27,545 bases of DNA from Azolla pinnata (lineage: Eukaryota > Streptophyta > Polypodiopsida > Salviniales > Salviniaceae), in contig JBBBWG010022668.1 in NCBI GenBank assembly GCA_037176905.1, positions 47,843 through 75,387 of the forward strand, in the 5' to 3' direction. Numbering within the stretch: the first letter of the stretch is position 1; the number at the start of each line of letters is the position of its first letter. Position numbers and translations under genes: made by a program. Of this stretch, positions 9,712-18,356 are shown piece by piece. The notes beneath the pieces are model-generated. The model ran no database searches. It was not told the origin of the DNA and saw only the letters and a list, made by a program, of their open reading frames with translations.

Positions 9712-11239
9712 CCAAGCTACATTGTTATGCATGTTGAATGCTTGCGGTAGTATGAGAGAAGTCATGCTGGGCCGAATCTTACACGCAAAGATTCTCGAGA
9801 GCGCACTCTCTCGTGACGCTTTTCTTGGTAACACGTTGGTAGAGATGTATGTCAAATGTGGGAACATGGAGGAGGCTCGGAATGTATTTGAGAGACTCTC
9901 CGATCGGAATGTGGTCTCATATGGTGCAATCATTCGAGCTTATATAGAGCATCAGGAAATAGCTACTGCAATGGAACTGTTCAGAGACATGTTACTCGAG
10001 GATATTGAAGGGAATGATGTCTTATTTTTGCATCTCGTGAAAGCTTGTGGCACTGCCCGAGCTACACGAGCTGGGAGACTTTTCCATACCCAAATCATCG
10101 AGAAAAAACTCGACATGAATATTATGATCGAGAGTACTTTGATTGATATGTATGCCAAGTGTGGAAGCTTTCAAGAGGCCCATAACATGCTCATGTCAGT
10201 GTCGTGCCGCGATGTTGTTTTGTGGGGGATTGTTATCTCGGCATACATAGAACAGGATCGCGGAGATGTTGTGCTTGAACTATTTGAGGAAATGCAAAAA
10301 GAAGGTACTGAGAGTGATGAGGCCATATTATCGGGTGTTTTAAATGCATGTGGAAGTATGAAGGACATTGGTTATGGTAGATTTGTACATTATCAACTTC
10401 TCAGAAATTTGTTGGAGTCGAAAACAACTCTCGGGAATGCCCTTGTGGACATGTATGCTCGATGTGGTGGCATAGATGAGGCCATGAACACCCTTGATAG
10501 ACTGCCTAACCGTAACGTCGTCACTTGGAACACTCTAATTGCAGGTTGTACATGCCTCGACGATGCTGCCTTCGCCCTTGATGTTTTCGTGAAGATGCAG
10601 CAAGATGATGTAAAACCAGACCAGTTTACATTCTCCACGTTGTTAAACATATGCGGCCAAAAGGGGTTGGTCAAGCATGGTCAAATGGTGTATGAACAGA
10701 TGCTAAAAAGTGGAGCTGAGCTAGATGTTGTTACCGGTACTGTACTTGTAGACATGTATGCCAAGAGTGGATACCTAGGAGATGCAAACAAGGTTCTCGA
10801 TGCAATGCCTCATCGAGATGTGATGTCGTATAATGCATTGATTTCAGCATATACCCAGCATGGGCATAGCAAGGCAGCAATCGAATGTTTTCATGACTTG
10901 CAGAGACGAGGGTTGAAGGCAAATGTGGACACATATGCCAATGTTCTCTCTGCATGTAGTCATTCTGGTGCACTGCCCGAAGCTCGTTATTTTCTCAGGT
11001 CCATGAGCGAGGGGCTAGGCATAGTAATGAGCATTCAGCATTTCAACAGTATGGTTGACCTTCTTGCTCGCTTAGGACAACTTACTGAGGCTGAAAAGCT
11101 TCTTGAGACGATGCCCGGTTTGGCAGGTATTATTGGTTGGAGGTCTTTGCTTGCCTCCTGTAAAACCTATGGAAACTCCATGCTAGGTAGGCAATGTTAT
11201 GATGATGCGCTTTCAACTGAGGGTGAATTTGACTATTAA
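9059..11239 (+). CDS. PLS-type pentatricopeptide repeat protein without DYW domain
   Basis: An intronless gene for 726 residues. PPR proteins of this kind bind organellar RNA, usually in mitochondria or plastids, and specify RNA editing or processing sites. Tandem ~35-residue helical repeats cover nearly the whole protein (about residues 17-690). Hallmarks include VDMYAKCG, NVVAWGAMMAGY, DRNVVSYGAII, NVVTWNTLIAG, KPDQFTFSTLL and MSYNALISAY. The C-terminus reaches the start of an E-type motif (GWRSLLASCKTYGN) and then stops, with no full E/E+ or DYW deaminase. It would therefore need a partner for editing, or do another job. The start at 9059 is fixed by an in-frame TGA at 9038-9040, but its context is poor and no clear organelle transit peptide is visible. 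GC falls from the 5' to the 3' end of the gene. Confidence 0.93.
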   Translation: MCEEKLRPFASLPASRDAIYARLQECHRRKDIGNGRSLHSLMIMNGLDKAAALGDHLIRLFMSCGTLLEANIVFCSLAKPSTHTWQALISGHTLQHQHGISIDLYQHMRHAGACADRFVLSSALKACCAGKNASQGRCLHEDIVSKGLEPDAVLGSSLVDMYAKCGHLADARSVLDSMPAKNVVAWGAMMAGYMRHEENGLLALELFESMEEQGVQPDQATLLCMLNACGSMREVMLGRILHAKILESALSRDAFLGNTLVEMYVKCGNMEEARNVFERLSDRNVVSYGAIIRAYIEHQEIATAMELFRDMLLEDIEGNDVLFLHLVKACGTARATRAGRLFHTQIIEKKLDMNIMIESTLIDMYAKCGSFQEAHNMLMSVSCRDVVLWGIVISAYIEQDRGDVVLELFEEMQKEGTESDEAILSGVLNACGSMKDIGYGRFVHYQLLRNLLESKTTLGNALVDMYARCGGIDEAMNTLDRLPNRNVVTWNTLIAGCTCLDDAAFALDVFVKMQQDDVKPDQFTFSTLLNICGQKGLVKHGQMVYEQMLKSGAELDVVTGTVLVDMYAKSGYLGDANKVLDAMPHRDVMSYNALISAYTQHGHSKAAIECFHDLQRRGLKANVDTYANVLSACSHSGALPEARYFLRSMSEGLGIVMSIQHFNSMVDLLARLGQLTEAEKLLETMPGLAGIIGWRSLLASCKTYGNSMLGRQCYDDALSTEGEFDY

Positions 11240-13089
11240 TCAGAAAACCCATGTGAAAATTTTTGAACCATTCCAGAAAAAATAATTTGACGTGAGACAG
11301 TCGTGATGAGCTGTACAGTTGGATCAAAGATGAGTGCAAAATGCATGAACAGGATATAGTAGGCACAACAGTATGATAGGAAAACATGCCTCACATATAA
11401 GGCATGTGTACTCCATACTGCAGCAAAATTTCATGGAGGTTCCTAAGGGAACTGCCATGAAATTTTTGTTTGATTTATGGGCAGTATTTATGGGCATTGT
11501 ATCTTCAAGGAGAGTAACTTTCAGGTATCTTCAGTAGTGTTTGGCAGCCAAATCTTTGTGTTATGATCTGATTTCCCATTCCTTTTCAGTTTGCATTCTG
11601 TTCCCCGAATTCTGAGAACCACACTTGATATGCTTGGGAGGAAGGATATGCATAGATCTCACAACAGTAAGTGTACAGAAACCTTCTATGTTCTGTGATA
11701 AGCTTCCGTGTATAATGTTGGAATGAATTACATTCGCTTGCATTGTTTCTTCTCACTGAAATGTTTGCCCTCAGCTTTATCCTTCCTAACTCGGCAGGAG
11801 GATTGATTCTGTATTTGCAATCTGCACGACATCTGTTCCCAGTGAAACCATCTCATAATCTGAAGAGATAGAGAGGTATCAATTGCCAAACGGTTGATTA
11901 TCATGAACATTGCACGCATTGAGATGTTCAGATTATCATGAACTTGATTGAATGGACCCTTTATATGCTTCAAACATTACTACTTGGAACTCGTATTAGG
12001 ATTGAAATGCATTTTGATGGTGATGATCTGATTGTGATTGCTAATGTCATTTCACCACTTTGCTGGAAGGAAGAGCAACAAAATATATGCACTGTCAACG
12101 ATCGCTGATACCGGGTTGTAATCAACAATCAACAAAGGCAGAGACAAAATCTGTGGAAATGGAAGCCTAAGCAGCATTTCTCATCACTAGACCATTTTCA
12201 ACTTCATGCTTAATTATCAGACACCAGGATCTTGTCTTCTTAAAGAAATATCAAGAAATCTATGCCATTATGTGTAATCAGATACTTCTGTTGATATTTG
12301 CGCTCAACAAGGTATTGTGCTCCCATATAAAACTTGCTCTTAGGTATGCTTCAATTCACATGTCTGATGCGACCAGTTGCCAAACAAAAACATTAGGAAC
12401 AGGCCATTCTCTAAATGTGTCCCAGACAGAACAACAATCCACACTTGGTCACCGTAGCTAAGGTGCAGTCACATATCATTACTGCACAGAAAATAACTTG
12501 AATAAAATATAAAACCACATGACAAAGCCCAGCATTGAGAGATCATTACCATCATTTCAATCACTTACTGTCATGATTTGGAGTAATCAATCACTGTGGC
12601 AAACCATACATAGATTCTTCACACACCATTTGTTTCAGGAATCATCATAATTGTAGTTTCAAGCATCAGCTTATTCCAATAGAACTAGTAAACATTTTGA
12701 CACTGTTTCTGCATATGGAACAATCAGCACACAAACCATGAATAAGGAAACTCTCAACAAATCATGGAATGCTCCAAGACAATCTTGTTAGCATTAGGAA
12801 AGCGTGCAATTGTTCATGGGGGAGGAGGATGATACTGTGTCAGAAAACTTCTCCAAGGACTTCAATCAATTTTGCTCATATAAAAGAAGGCATATTTGTC
12901 CCATTGGAAATCATACTGCGTGTGATTTCACATGTCCCCGGAGACAGTGCCCTCATATGGCTAGACATTACACAATGTGAACAACACAGAGAGATAGTTA
13001 ATGTGAAATGATAACTACAACAACATGTCAACATGGTCGAGAAACTGAACCCCTCTAAACCATTAGGCCAGGCAGGAAAGATTAACACG
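11240..13089. other. Gene-free convergent intergenic region
   Basis: About 1.85 kb between the stop of the PPR gene and the stop of the F-box gene, so it holds two 3'UTRs. The short open frames have no recognisable domain and look like chance. A hairpin (11425-11466) and a 13-bp direct repeat GATTATCATGAAC, spaced 35 bp (11896-11908 and 11931-11943), are the only structures I noticed. Confidence 0.7.
11425..11466 (+). other. Perfect 12-bp stem hairpin downstream of the PPR gene
   Basis: AAAATTTCATGG (11425-11436) is the exact reverse complement of CCATGAAATTTT (11455-11466). Inside it, GTTCC and GGAAC pair again around a TAAG loop. It lies about 190 bp past the PPR stop, probably in the 3'UTR. 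There is no T-run at its end, and plant Pol II does not use hairpin terminators. It may be an RNA stability element or the footprint of a small inverted-repeat element. Confidence 0.6.
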
Positions 13090-15594
13090 TCAACAGGCCA
13101 TCACAGCACAATTGAAGAGGAAATTACCAGTCCCAGTGACCCTGGAATTCACAAGTTTCCACTCTGGAGCTGAAGCCCCAGGCGATGGTCTCCATGAAAA
13201 CACAGCCACACCTTCTCTTTCTTCATCTGATACACGATGCCCACCTATCACGAATATCTCATCACCTAGAGCTTTAAAAGCTAATCCCCATCCATTGCAA
13301 AAATCTGCCCTCACAGGAACTGGTCCAAGAACTTTCCATGTATTACTTTGCTTTTCATAAACTTTGAGAAGGTTGCTCGAGCTATCTAACCCATAAAGCT
13401 CATTTCCTGCAACTGCTACCAAAGGAGGTGACGGTTCAAAAGATGGAGTACATGGTGGTATGGGATACATATCCTCTATTGTTCTCCAGGAATTCTTTTC
13501 TGGGTCGTATTCTTCTCCACTTGTAAGAGGTTCATGAATTGTTGATTTGCCCCCGATAACATAAAACTTCCCATCCATGAAAAAACCCGAGCATTTATGC
13601 CGAGGGGTTGCCATTGATGGTAAAGGCTCCCAGATTCCTTTGACCGAATCATATCTTTCAGCCGTATTAATCACGTTAAAGAGCATTCCACAGACTGTGA
13701 AACCACCTGCCACAAATGCATATTGACCACAACTAGCCGATGCAAAGAGACATCGAGAATTCACCATCGGAGGACCGCGATCCCAACTATTAGATATCAA
13801 GTCATATCTATAGCAAGCGAAGTTGAAGGCTTCTCGGCCAAGCCACAGCAAATGGCTACCCGCAGACAAGGACTCCTTATCTGAGAGGTCAAAATTTGGG
13901 TCTACATCTGCATGACGAAGATTTCTCCATGTATTTTGCTTCGGATCAAAGGCAGCCCAGCCATTGTTTCCACTTGTGTAAATACAAATCCATTGCTGAA
14001 CAATCTTATACTCCTGTCTGAGTTTAAGCAGGAGAGAGCTTCGAACTAGGTCTTTGTGCCTCCTGGAAACCATGGAGAGCCTCCAATGTTCTGTTACAGG
14101 TAAAAAAGCAAGGCATCTTAGTGCAGCTGAATCGTCCATGCCAGGAAGATAGGATGTATCTGATGCTTCTTTATTGCTTCCAGAATTTTCCTCATCCTTT
14201 CCAGAACCTCTTTTCTCTTTGCTATAGCTGTACACTTCCACAAGAGAACAATCTTGACTTTCTCTTTTCGGAACATCAGAAATAGGATGTGAATCTCTGA
14301 CAGACATTCCATGGATAATCTTCGGCAGAGTTCCAACCAGTAAATGCAGTGAATCTGACTCCTGGTCGTCCTCGTACCTAGCCCTTTTACATTTCTTCCT
14401 AATATCCTTCACTCCATCTATTGATCTTCCAAAACTTTCATTGTTTTCATTAGTTTCACAGTCATCTGCTTGTTTTTCATTATTAGATCTACACGTTTCT
14501 ATGATAGGAACCACTTCACTTACGCCCATCCTTGGTCTTTCAACATCATTGACATGTTTTCTAGAATATGTTTTAATTTCATTATTGGATCTATACACTT
14601 CCATGAGAAGGCCACCTTCACCTTCTTTATTTTCACTGTCATATGCACTACAATATTTGATAGAGATCACAAGACTTATCTCTTGTAATGGATCTTCAAA
14701 GATATTTTCTTTGGCTGTGACAGACGTTAAGTCTTCTGTCTGGGATCTTGTGTTAATCTCCTCCTTGCTAGCCACTGATTTCCTTTTATCTTTTCTTTCC
14801 TTACCAGTATTGCGAGAAACACATGTACCAAAGGTGATGCCCTGGATTTTCTCTTCAAAACAACAAAATATATACATCAGCCTTTCCTTAGACCTACTGC
14901 TATTGTTACTCTTCTGACATTCCTCGATGACATGGATTATCTCTGTAAAGATCTCTTGAAAACAACCCCTCTCAACCAGAACCGAAGAGATCTGATAGAT
15001 GTAAAAACTTCCATCAGGACTCTCCTTGCGATCTTGTATTCCATCAGGACTCTCCTTGCGATCTCTTCTTCTTCCATCAGGACTCTCCTTGCGATCTTGT
15101 ATTCCATGGAACATCTCTATGAGTATCATCCCTATTTCTTCAAAAACTGAAGAGATCTTTCTGTTCCCCAAAATTCCTTGCTCAGAACTCATCCTAAGTT
15201 CTCGTAGTTCATGGAGTACTTCTGCAGAAAGATCATCGAAAGAATGTGCCAGATCAGAAACCTCCGTGATCCGTGAGACGATATACACTTCATTCCCACG
15301 GATCTTCCTAATGTCATCAGTACCAGGCATGATCTCTGTTGCCACCTTGTTGAAAAGACCTTCCACTTCAGAAACTAAAGATTTCAGCATGTTCTTGGGC
15401 CTCTGCCTTTTCCTCAAAATTTTCCTACGGTTTTCCTCAATTTCATCGCTAATTCTCCTCTCCGCAAGGTGTTCTATCACTATTTTCCTACGCATTGATG
15501 GTAGAAGCGACAATTGAACCATGGAAGGCCGCTTACCTTGCAGGAAGAAACAATAAAGAACAGGAATCGACCGACCTTTCCCTTTATCCACCAT
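13090..15594 (-). CDS. SKIP11-type F-box/kelch-repeat protein with long N-terminal extension
   Basis: An intronless gene for 834 residues. The F-box recruits the SKP1-cullin ubiquitin ligase and the kelch propeller binds the target. Residues 483-527 form the F-box (LPGMDDSAALRCLAFLPV onward) and about 548-834 the kelch part, with SDKESL, RCLFASASCG, FVAGG, CSGFFMDGKFYVIGG, NGWGLAFKALGD and FNCAVMAC. This is the conserved block of the Arabidopsis SKIP11 (At2g02870) / At1g26930 / At1g74510 family. Those proteins are roughly 400-480 aa; this one has about 480 extra residues before the F-box, charged and Ser-rich, with internal repeats. The start has an excellent context (ACCATGG) and no better ATG upstream. 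Its substrate cannot be told from the sequence. Confidence 0.92.
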   Translation of the reverse strand: MVDKGKGRSIPVLYCFFLQGKRPSMVQLSLLPSMRRKIVIEHLAERRISDEIEENRRKILRKRQRPKNMLKSLVSEVEGLFNKVATEIMPGTDDIRKIRGNEVYIVSRITEVSDLAHSFDDLSAEVLHELRELRMSSEQGILGNRKISSVFEEIGMILIEMFHGIQDRKESPDGRRRDRKESPDGIQDRKESPDGSFYIYQISSVLVERGCFQEIFTEIIHVIEECQKSNNSSRSKERLMYIFCCFEEKIQGITFGTCVSRNTGKERKDKRKSVASKEEINTRSQTEDLTSVTAKENIFEDPLQEISLVISIKYCSAYDSENKEGEGGLLMEVYRSNNEIKTYSRKHVNDVERPRMGVSEVVPIIETCRSNNEKQADDCETNENNESFGRSIDGVKDIRKKCKRARYEDDQESDSLHLLVGTLPKIIHGMSVRDSHPISDVPKRESQDCSLVEVYSYSKEKRGSGKDEENSGSNKEASDTSYLPGMDDSAALRCLAFLPVTEHWRLSMVSRRHKDLVRSSLLLKLRQEYKIVQQWICIYTSGNNGWAAFDPKQNTWRNLRHADVDPNFDLSDKESLSAGSHLLWLGREAFNFACYRYDLISNSWDRGPPMVNSRCLFASASCGQYAFVAGGFTVCGMLFNVINTAERYDSVKGIWEPLPSMATPRHKCSGFFMDGKFYVIGGKSTIHEPLTSGEEYDPEKNSWRTIEDMYPIPPCTPSFEPSPPLVAVAGNELYGLDSSSNLLKVYEKQSNTWKVLGPVPVRADFCNGWGLAFKALGDEIFVIGGHRVSDEEREGVAVFSWRPSPGASAPEWKLVNSRVTGTGNFLFNCAVMAC
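15011..15096 (-). repeat. Three-copy 23-bp coding repeat (DRKESPDG)
   Basis: The 23-mer beginning CCATCAGGACTCTCC occurs identically at 15011-15033, 15041-15063 and 15074-15096, with spacings of 30 and 33 bp that keep the frame. It encodes DRKESPDG three times (about residues 167-195) in the N-terminal extension of the F-box protein. Exact identity suggests recent slippage or duplication. Confidence 0.92.
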
Positions 15595-16135
15595 GGTTTC
15601 TCAGAGATAATCGGAAATGGTATCCTTCACAGGGAGCTGGGGAGGCTTGAAATCCAGATATTGAATGCTCTTACAATTCCGCACTCTTCTTAGAGCTAAC
15701 GCGGAAACATTCGTCGGACTCCCTCTCTGCGCCTGACCTCAATGGCATAATCAAGAGTAAAATGCCGAGTTCCGTGTCCTTCGCAGCACGTGGGGAAAAT
15801 GCCGCATTTGCATTCTGCAGAGCAGATCCATGGACTGCAACCAGAAACTTGGAGCACAATTCTAGAGATGGAGAAGGGGCAAAAGCAAATCAAGGGCTAC
15901 TGACCATATCTGAGGTATTTCCTCCGGGATCCCCAACTTGGAGTGGACAGAGATGGAGAGAAGAAAGACGCCTACCGGCTCATAGCAGGCCAACAGCGCC
16001 TGAGCAAGAAGTCACGGATCCGTAACCTAATCCTCCCCCTCCCCTCCCCTCCCTCTCCTCCTCTCCCAAATGAAAGAAAAAAGGGAAGAACAAATCAGCA
16101 GCGGAGAGGGCTTCTGGGGGGGTTTGGGAGCAGAT

Positions 16136-16383
16136 CTAGGGTTTCCTGAGCAGAGGAAGGCGCAGGAGGCGGAAGAGAAAGGGGAGGGAGAGGAAAGGCG
16201 AAAGCTAATCTAGGGTTTCAGAGCGAATCTAGCGTTTTTTCTGCCAGTTTCAGATAAACAAGGGAGGCGAAGTGAGAAACCCTAGAAAGCTATACAGGCA
16301 CAGACAGGGAAGGAGAGAGAGAGAGAGAGAGAGAGAGAAGAGACTTGTAATAAACAACATGAGTTCATGAGCTCAAACCCTAA
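16136..16383. promoter_or_regulatory. Cluster of four telo-boxes upstream of the F-box gene
   Basis: CTAGGGTTTC occurs at 16136-16145 and 16210-16219, its complement GAAACCCTAG at 16276-16285, and AAACCCTAA at 16375-16383. Spacing is roughly 65-100 bp and both orientations occur. Telo-box factors (Myb-type telomere-repeat binding proteins) and Polycomb recruitment are linked to this motif in Arabidopsis; a role here is inferred. Confidence 0.5.
16313..16338 (+). repeat. GA dinucleotide microsatellite
   Basis: Thirteen GA units lie between telo-boxes upstream of the F-box gene; on that gene's strand this is a CT-rich leader or promoter tract. GA/CT tracts are bound by BBR/BPC factors in plants. 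Confidence 0.9.
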
Positions 16384-16455
16384 AAACAATGGAGCCATAA
16401 AAACTGAGCCGGTATCTCTCTAGTCATAGAAACATGGAGAGATCTGGATCGATCA

Positions 16456-16547
16456 GGTTTGCGATCGATTGATCATCGGGTTTGCGATCGATTGATCATC
16501 GGGTTTGCGATCAATCGATCATCGGGTTTACAATCGATCGATCAATC
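16456..16547 (+). repeat. Four-copy 23-bp tandem repeat rich in GATC palindromes
   Basis: The unit starting GGTTTGCGATCGATTGATCA is repeated at 16456-16478, 16479-16501, 16502-16524 and 16525-16547. The first two copies are identical and the last two carry a few changes. Each unit contains overlapping palindromes such as ATCGAT and TGATCA. This looks like a minisatellite. Confidence 0.9.
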
Positions 16548-16977
16548 AATATTGAGAAATTTGGGTCGTGACAAGAGCCAATGTGCTCTGTACGACGAGT
16601 AAAAGCTTGCTCTGCTCTGCTCCGTTCCGTTTTGTTATGATCTGCTCGGCGGGTTCGGTTTAGGGTTGCGACAATGTAGGGTCGATAGAGCAGAGGTCCG
16701 CACACCACGATGACATCTGCTGAACAGCGTCGATGGTTCTCTCGCATGTTCCTCACCGTGAAGTCGCGTAGCAGCGTCTGTGGCCGGTTCTTGGGTGACA
16801 GTAGCATTCTCGCGCGATCATCTTTGCGCCTTGAATTGTTCCAGTAAGCAGCTTCTCGGAGCCAAACGCGCCCACCCGAGAGAACTATGCATGAGAAAAG
16901 ACCCTAACGATGGCGAGAATGGCGTTCAAGCACCTGTCACGGCCAAAGCTTGTAGATGACGATGGACTTGAAAGACA

Positions 16978-17246
16978 ATCATTTGACAATGAGAAAACAA
17001 TATGAGAACAAGAATACCTGACATTGTATTACCCATAGATTTCATGTACAAGAGACTGGCGTTGAACCGGAATGATTTAGTAACGAGGGTGAGAGGCCCT
17101 TATATATTGTAATCTAACTCACGCATGCCTGTTACGTGGCATGCATACAGGCATGCTACTTGGCGGTCATGCGTGAGCCTAAAAGATGACAACATGCTGG
17201 TTAACAACTCTTCAGAATATTACGTTAGTATTACATAACAAATGAT
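16978..17246. mobile_element. Possible small transposon remnant with 8-bp terminal inverted repeats
   Basis: ATCATTTG (16978-16985) is the exact complement of CAAATGAT (17239-17246), bounding 269 bp. On the minus strand the inner segment begins TG, ends CA and carries a TATA-like CAATATATAAGG, which also suits a short solo LTR. No target-site duplication is visible outside either set of ends. Short inverted repeats arise by chance, so this is tentative. Confidence 0.3.
17118..17177 (+). promoter_or_regulatory. Nested inverted repeats with ABRE and RY-type motifs
   Basis: CTCACGCATG (17118-17127) pairs with CATGCGTGAG (17168-17177). GCATGCCTGT (17123-17132) pairs with ACAGGCATGC (17147-17156). 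The two perfect 10-bp stems overlap, so they would be alternative folds. The loop holds ACGTGGC (17134-17140, ABRE-like) directly followed by CATGCAT (17140-17146, RY-like), a pairing known from seed-type ABI3/ABI5 control. Function here is inference. Confidence 0.4.
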
Positions 17247-17279
17247 ATGTATTTTTCAACAATAATATAGATTATAAGG

Positions 17280-17400
17280 AATAAGATAGTATGATGGTTA
17301 GTAATAATCTCTTATGTTCTAACCAAGGTTTGGGTTTGAACCTCAAAACAATCCGATAGTGGCTTTAATATATCCATGACATCACCATACCCATAAAAGG
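17280..17400 (+). mobile_element. tRNA-derived SINE-like element (head)
   Basis: A Pol III A-box match, TAGTATGATGG (17287-17297, one mismatch to TRGYNNARNGG), is followed after 35 bases by a B-box match, GGTTTGAACCT (17333-17343, near GGTTCGANTCC). The spacing is right for a tRNA-derived promoter starting near 17280. The sequence does not fold into a convincing tRNA, so a SINE head is more likely than a tRNA gene. The 3' end is not defined. Confidence 0.45.
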
Positions 17401-17680
17401 TCAAGGCTATTGACCGTTCCATATCCAGCTTCCTTCCAAATCATCGAGACATTGTTTGTACATATGCCGAGACCATCGAGCAAGGCAAATGTAGTTAGAA
17501 GCTCAGACATAATGCATGCACGACGTGCTCTCAAAGTCTGGAACAGTTCTTTGGCCAACAAGGGGCAAACGCAAGGAGAGTTTGAACGATGGGTTTAGCC
17601 CCGCCCACACACGGAGAGAGAGAGAGAGGCTTGTGCGGTGCATTGAACTCGTTGCTCGCTGGTGGTAAAATCTCGTACCC

Positions 17681-17995
17681 GAAACCCTAACCAAACCCTA
17701 AACAACACGACATACATAGCTCCCTGAAACAGGTGTGTTATATACAGACTATATTGGTCTTCTGTCCCCTAACCCCTAATATGAAACCCTAACCCTAACC
17801 CTAATCCCTAATATGAAACCCTAATCCTAACCCCGAAACCATAAACAACATGACATACATAGCTCCCTCAAACAGGTGTGTTATGTACATACTATATTGG
17901 TCTTCTGTCCCCTAACCCCTAACCTTAAACCCTAACCCTAAACCCTAAACTGCAACAAACAAGTGTATTATGGAGTAATGTACATACTGCATTGG
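17681..17995 (+). repeat. 143-bp tandem repeat with interstitial telomere-type motifs
   Basis: A unit beginning TAAACAACACGACATACATA at 17699 recurs at 17842 (period 143 bp) with few changes over about 90 bp, and a third, decayed copy follows near 17952-17995. Runs of CCCTAA and CCCTAAA (plant telomere-type, mixed with the six-base form) separate and flank the copies, for example at 17681-17702, 17783-17837 and 17926-17950. It lies 360-670 bp upstream of the FANCI start. Confidence 0.85.
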
Positions 17996-18037
17996 GCGGG
18001 AAAAAAAAACCCGCGGCCATTTTTTTTGGGCGGGAAA
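17995..18037 (+). promoter_or_regulatory. Two E2F-type sites in the FANCI promoter
   Basis: GGCGGGAAA occurs at 17995-18003 and again at 18029-18037; its complement TTTCCCGCC is the perfect plant E2F/DP site. The copies are 34 bp apart in the same orientation, about 320-360 bp upstream of the FANCI ATG. A half-site (ACCCGCGG) lies between them. E2F control suits an S-phase repair gene. Confidence 0.65.
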
Positions 18038-18092
18038 ACGGAGGCCCCGGGAAATTCGAAAACTCCGTTTCTCGTCTCTTCTGCTGCGAAGG

Positions 18093-18137
18093 GAAGAAGA
18101 AGAAGAAGAAGACGAAGAAGAAGAAGAAGAAAGAAGC
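18093..18137 (+). repeat. GAA repeat in the FANCI leader
   Basis: Fourteen or so GAA units, with one GAC, stand about 220 bp before the FANCI ATG, probably in the 5'UTR. Like the repeats at 8406-8690 they produce artificial open frames on both strands. Confidence 0.9.
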
Positions 18138-18356
18138 CATGGCGGCGAGGAATCCTTCGCACGATGCTCCTCGGGCCCGCTGCAGACACGACGACGGGAC
18201 TCGCCTCCGCTGCCTGCGTCCTTCCGACAACTGAGCTTCAGCAGCGATTCCGCCACGGCGGCTGATCGATCTCCCGTCATCTCTCTCCTTCGTCCGAATC
18301 TCCTTCTCCGAAAGCTTTTCGTTTTGGAGCGCGCCCGAAGGTAGCCGCTTGCTCCC

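Larger units (their letters stand above)
15595..18356. promoter_or_regulatory. Divergent 2.8-kb region between F-box/kelch and FANCI genes
   Basis: No protein gene is supported here. The left half holds the F-box leader and promoter (telo-boxes, GA repeat). The middle has a 23-bp tandem repeat and transposon-like pieces. The right end holds the FANCI promoter with telomere-type repeats, E2F-type sites and a GAA leader. Small open frames at 15671-16149 and 16511-16807 have no recognisable domains. Confidence 0.6.

Noticed and set aside
16978..17246. Solo LTR of a retrotransposon
   Set aside because: TG...CA ends and a TATA-like box are present, but no target duplication, primer-binding site or internal retroelement sequence. 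Kept only as a tentative remnant.
17280..17350. Functional tRNA gene
   Set aside because: The A and B boxes fit, but acceptor and anticodon stems do not pair convincingly.
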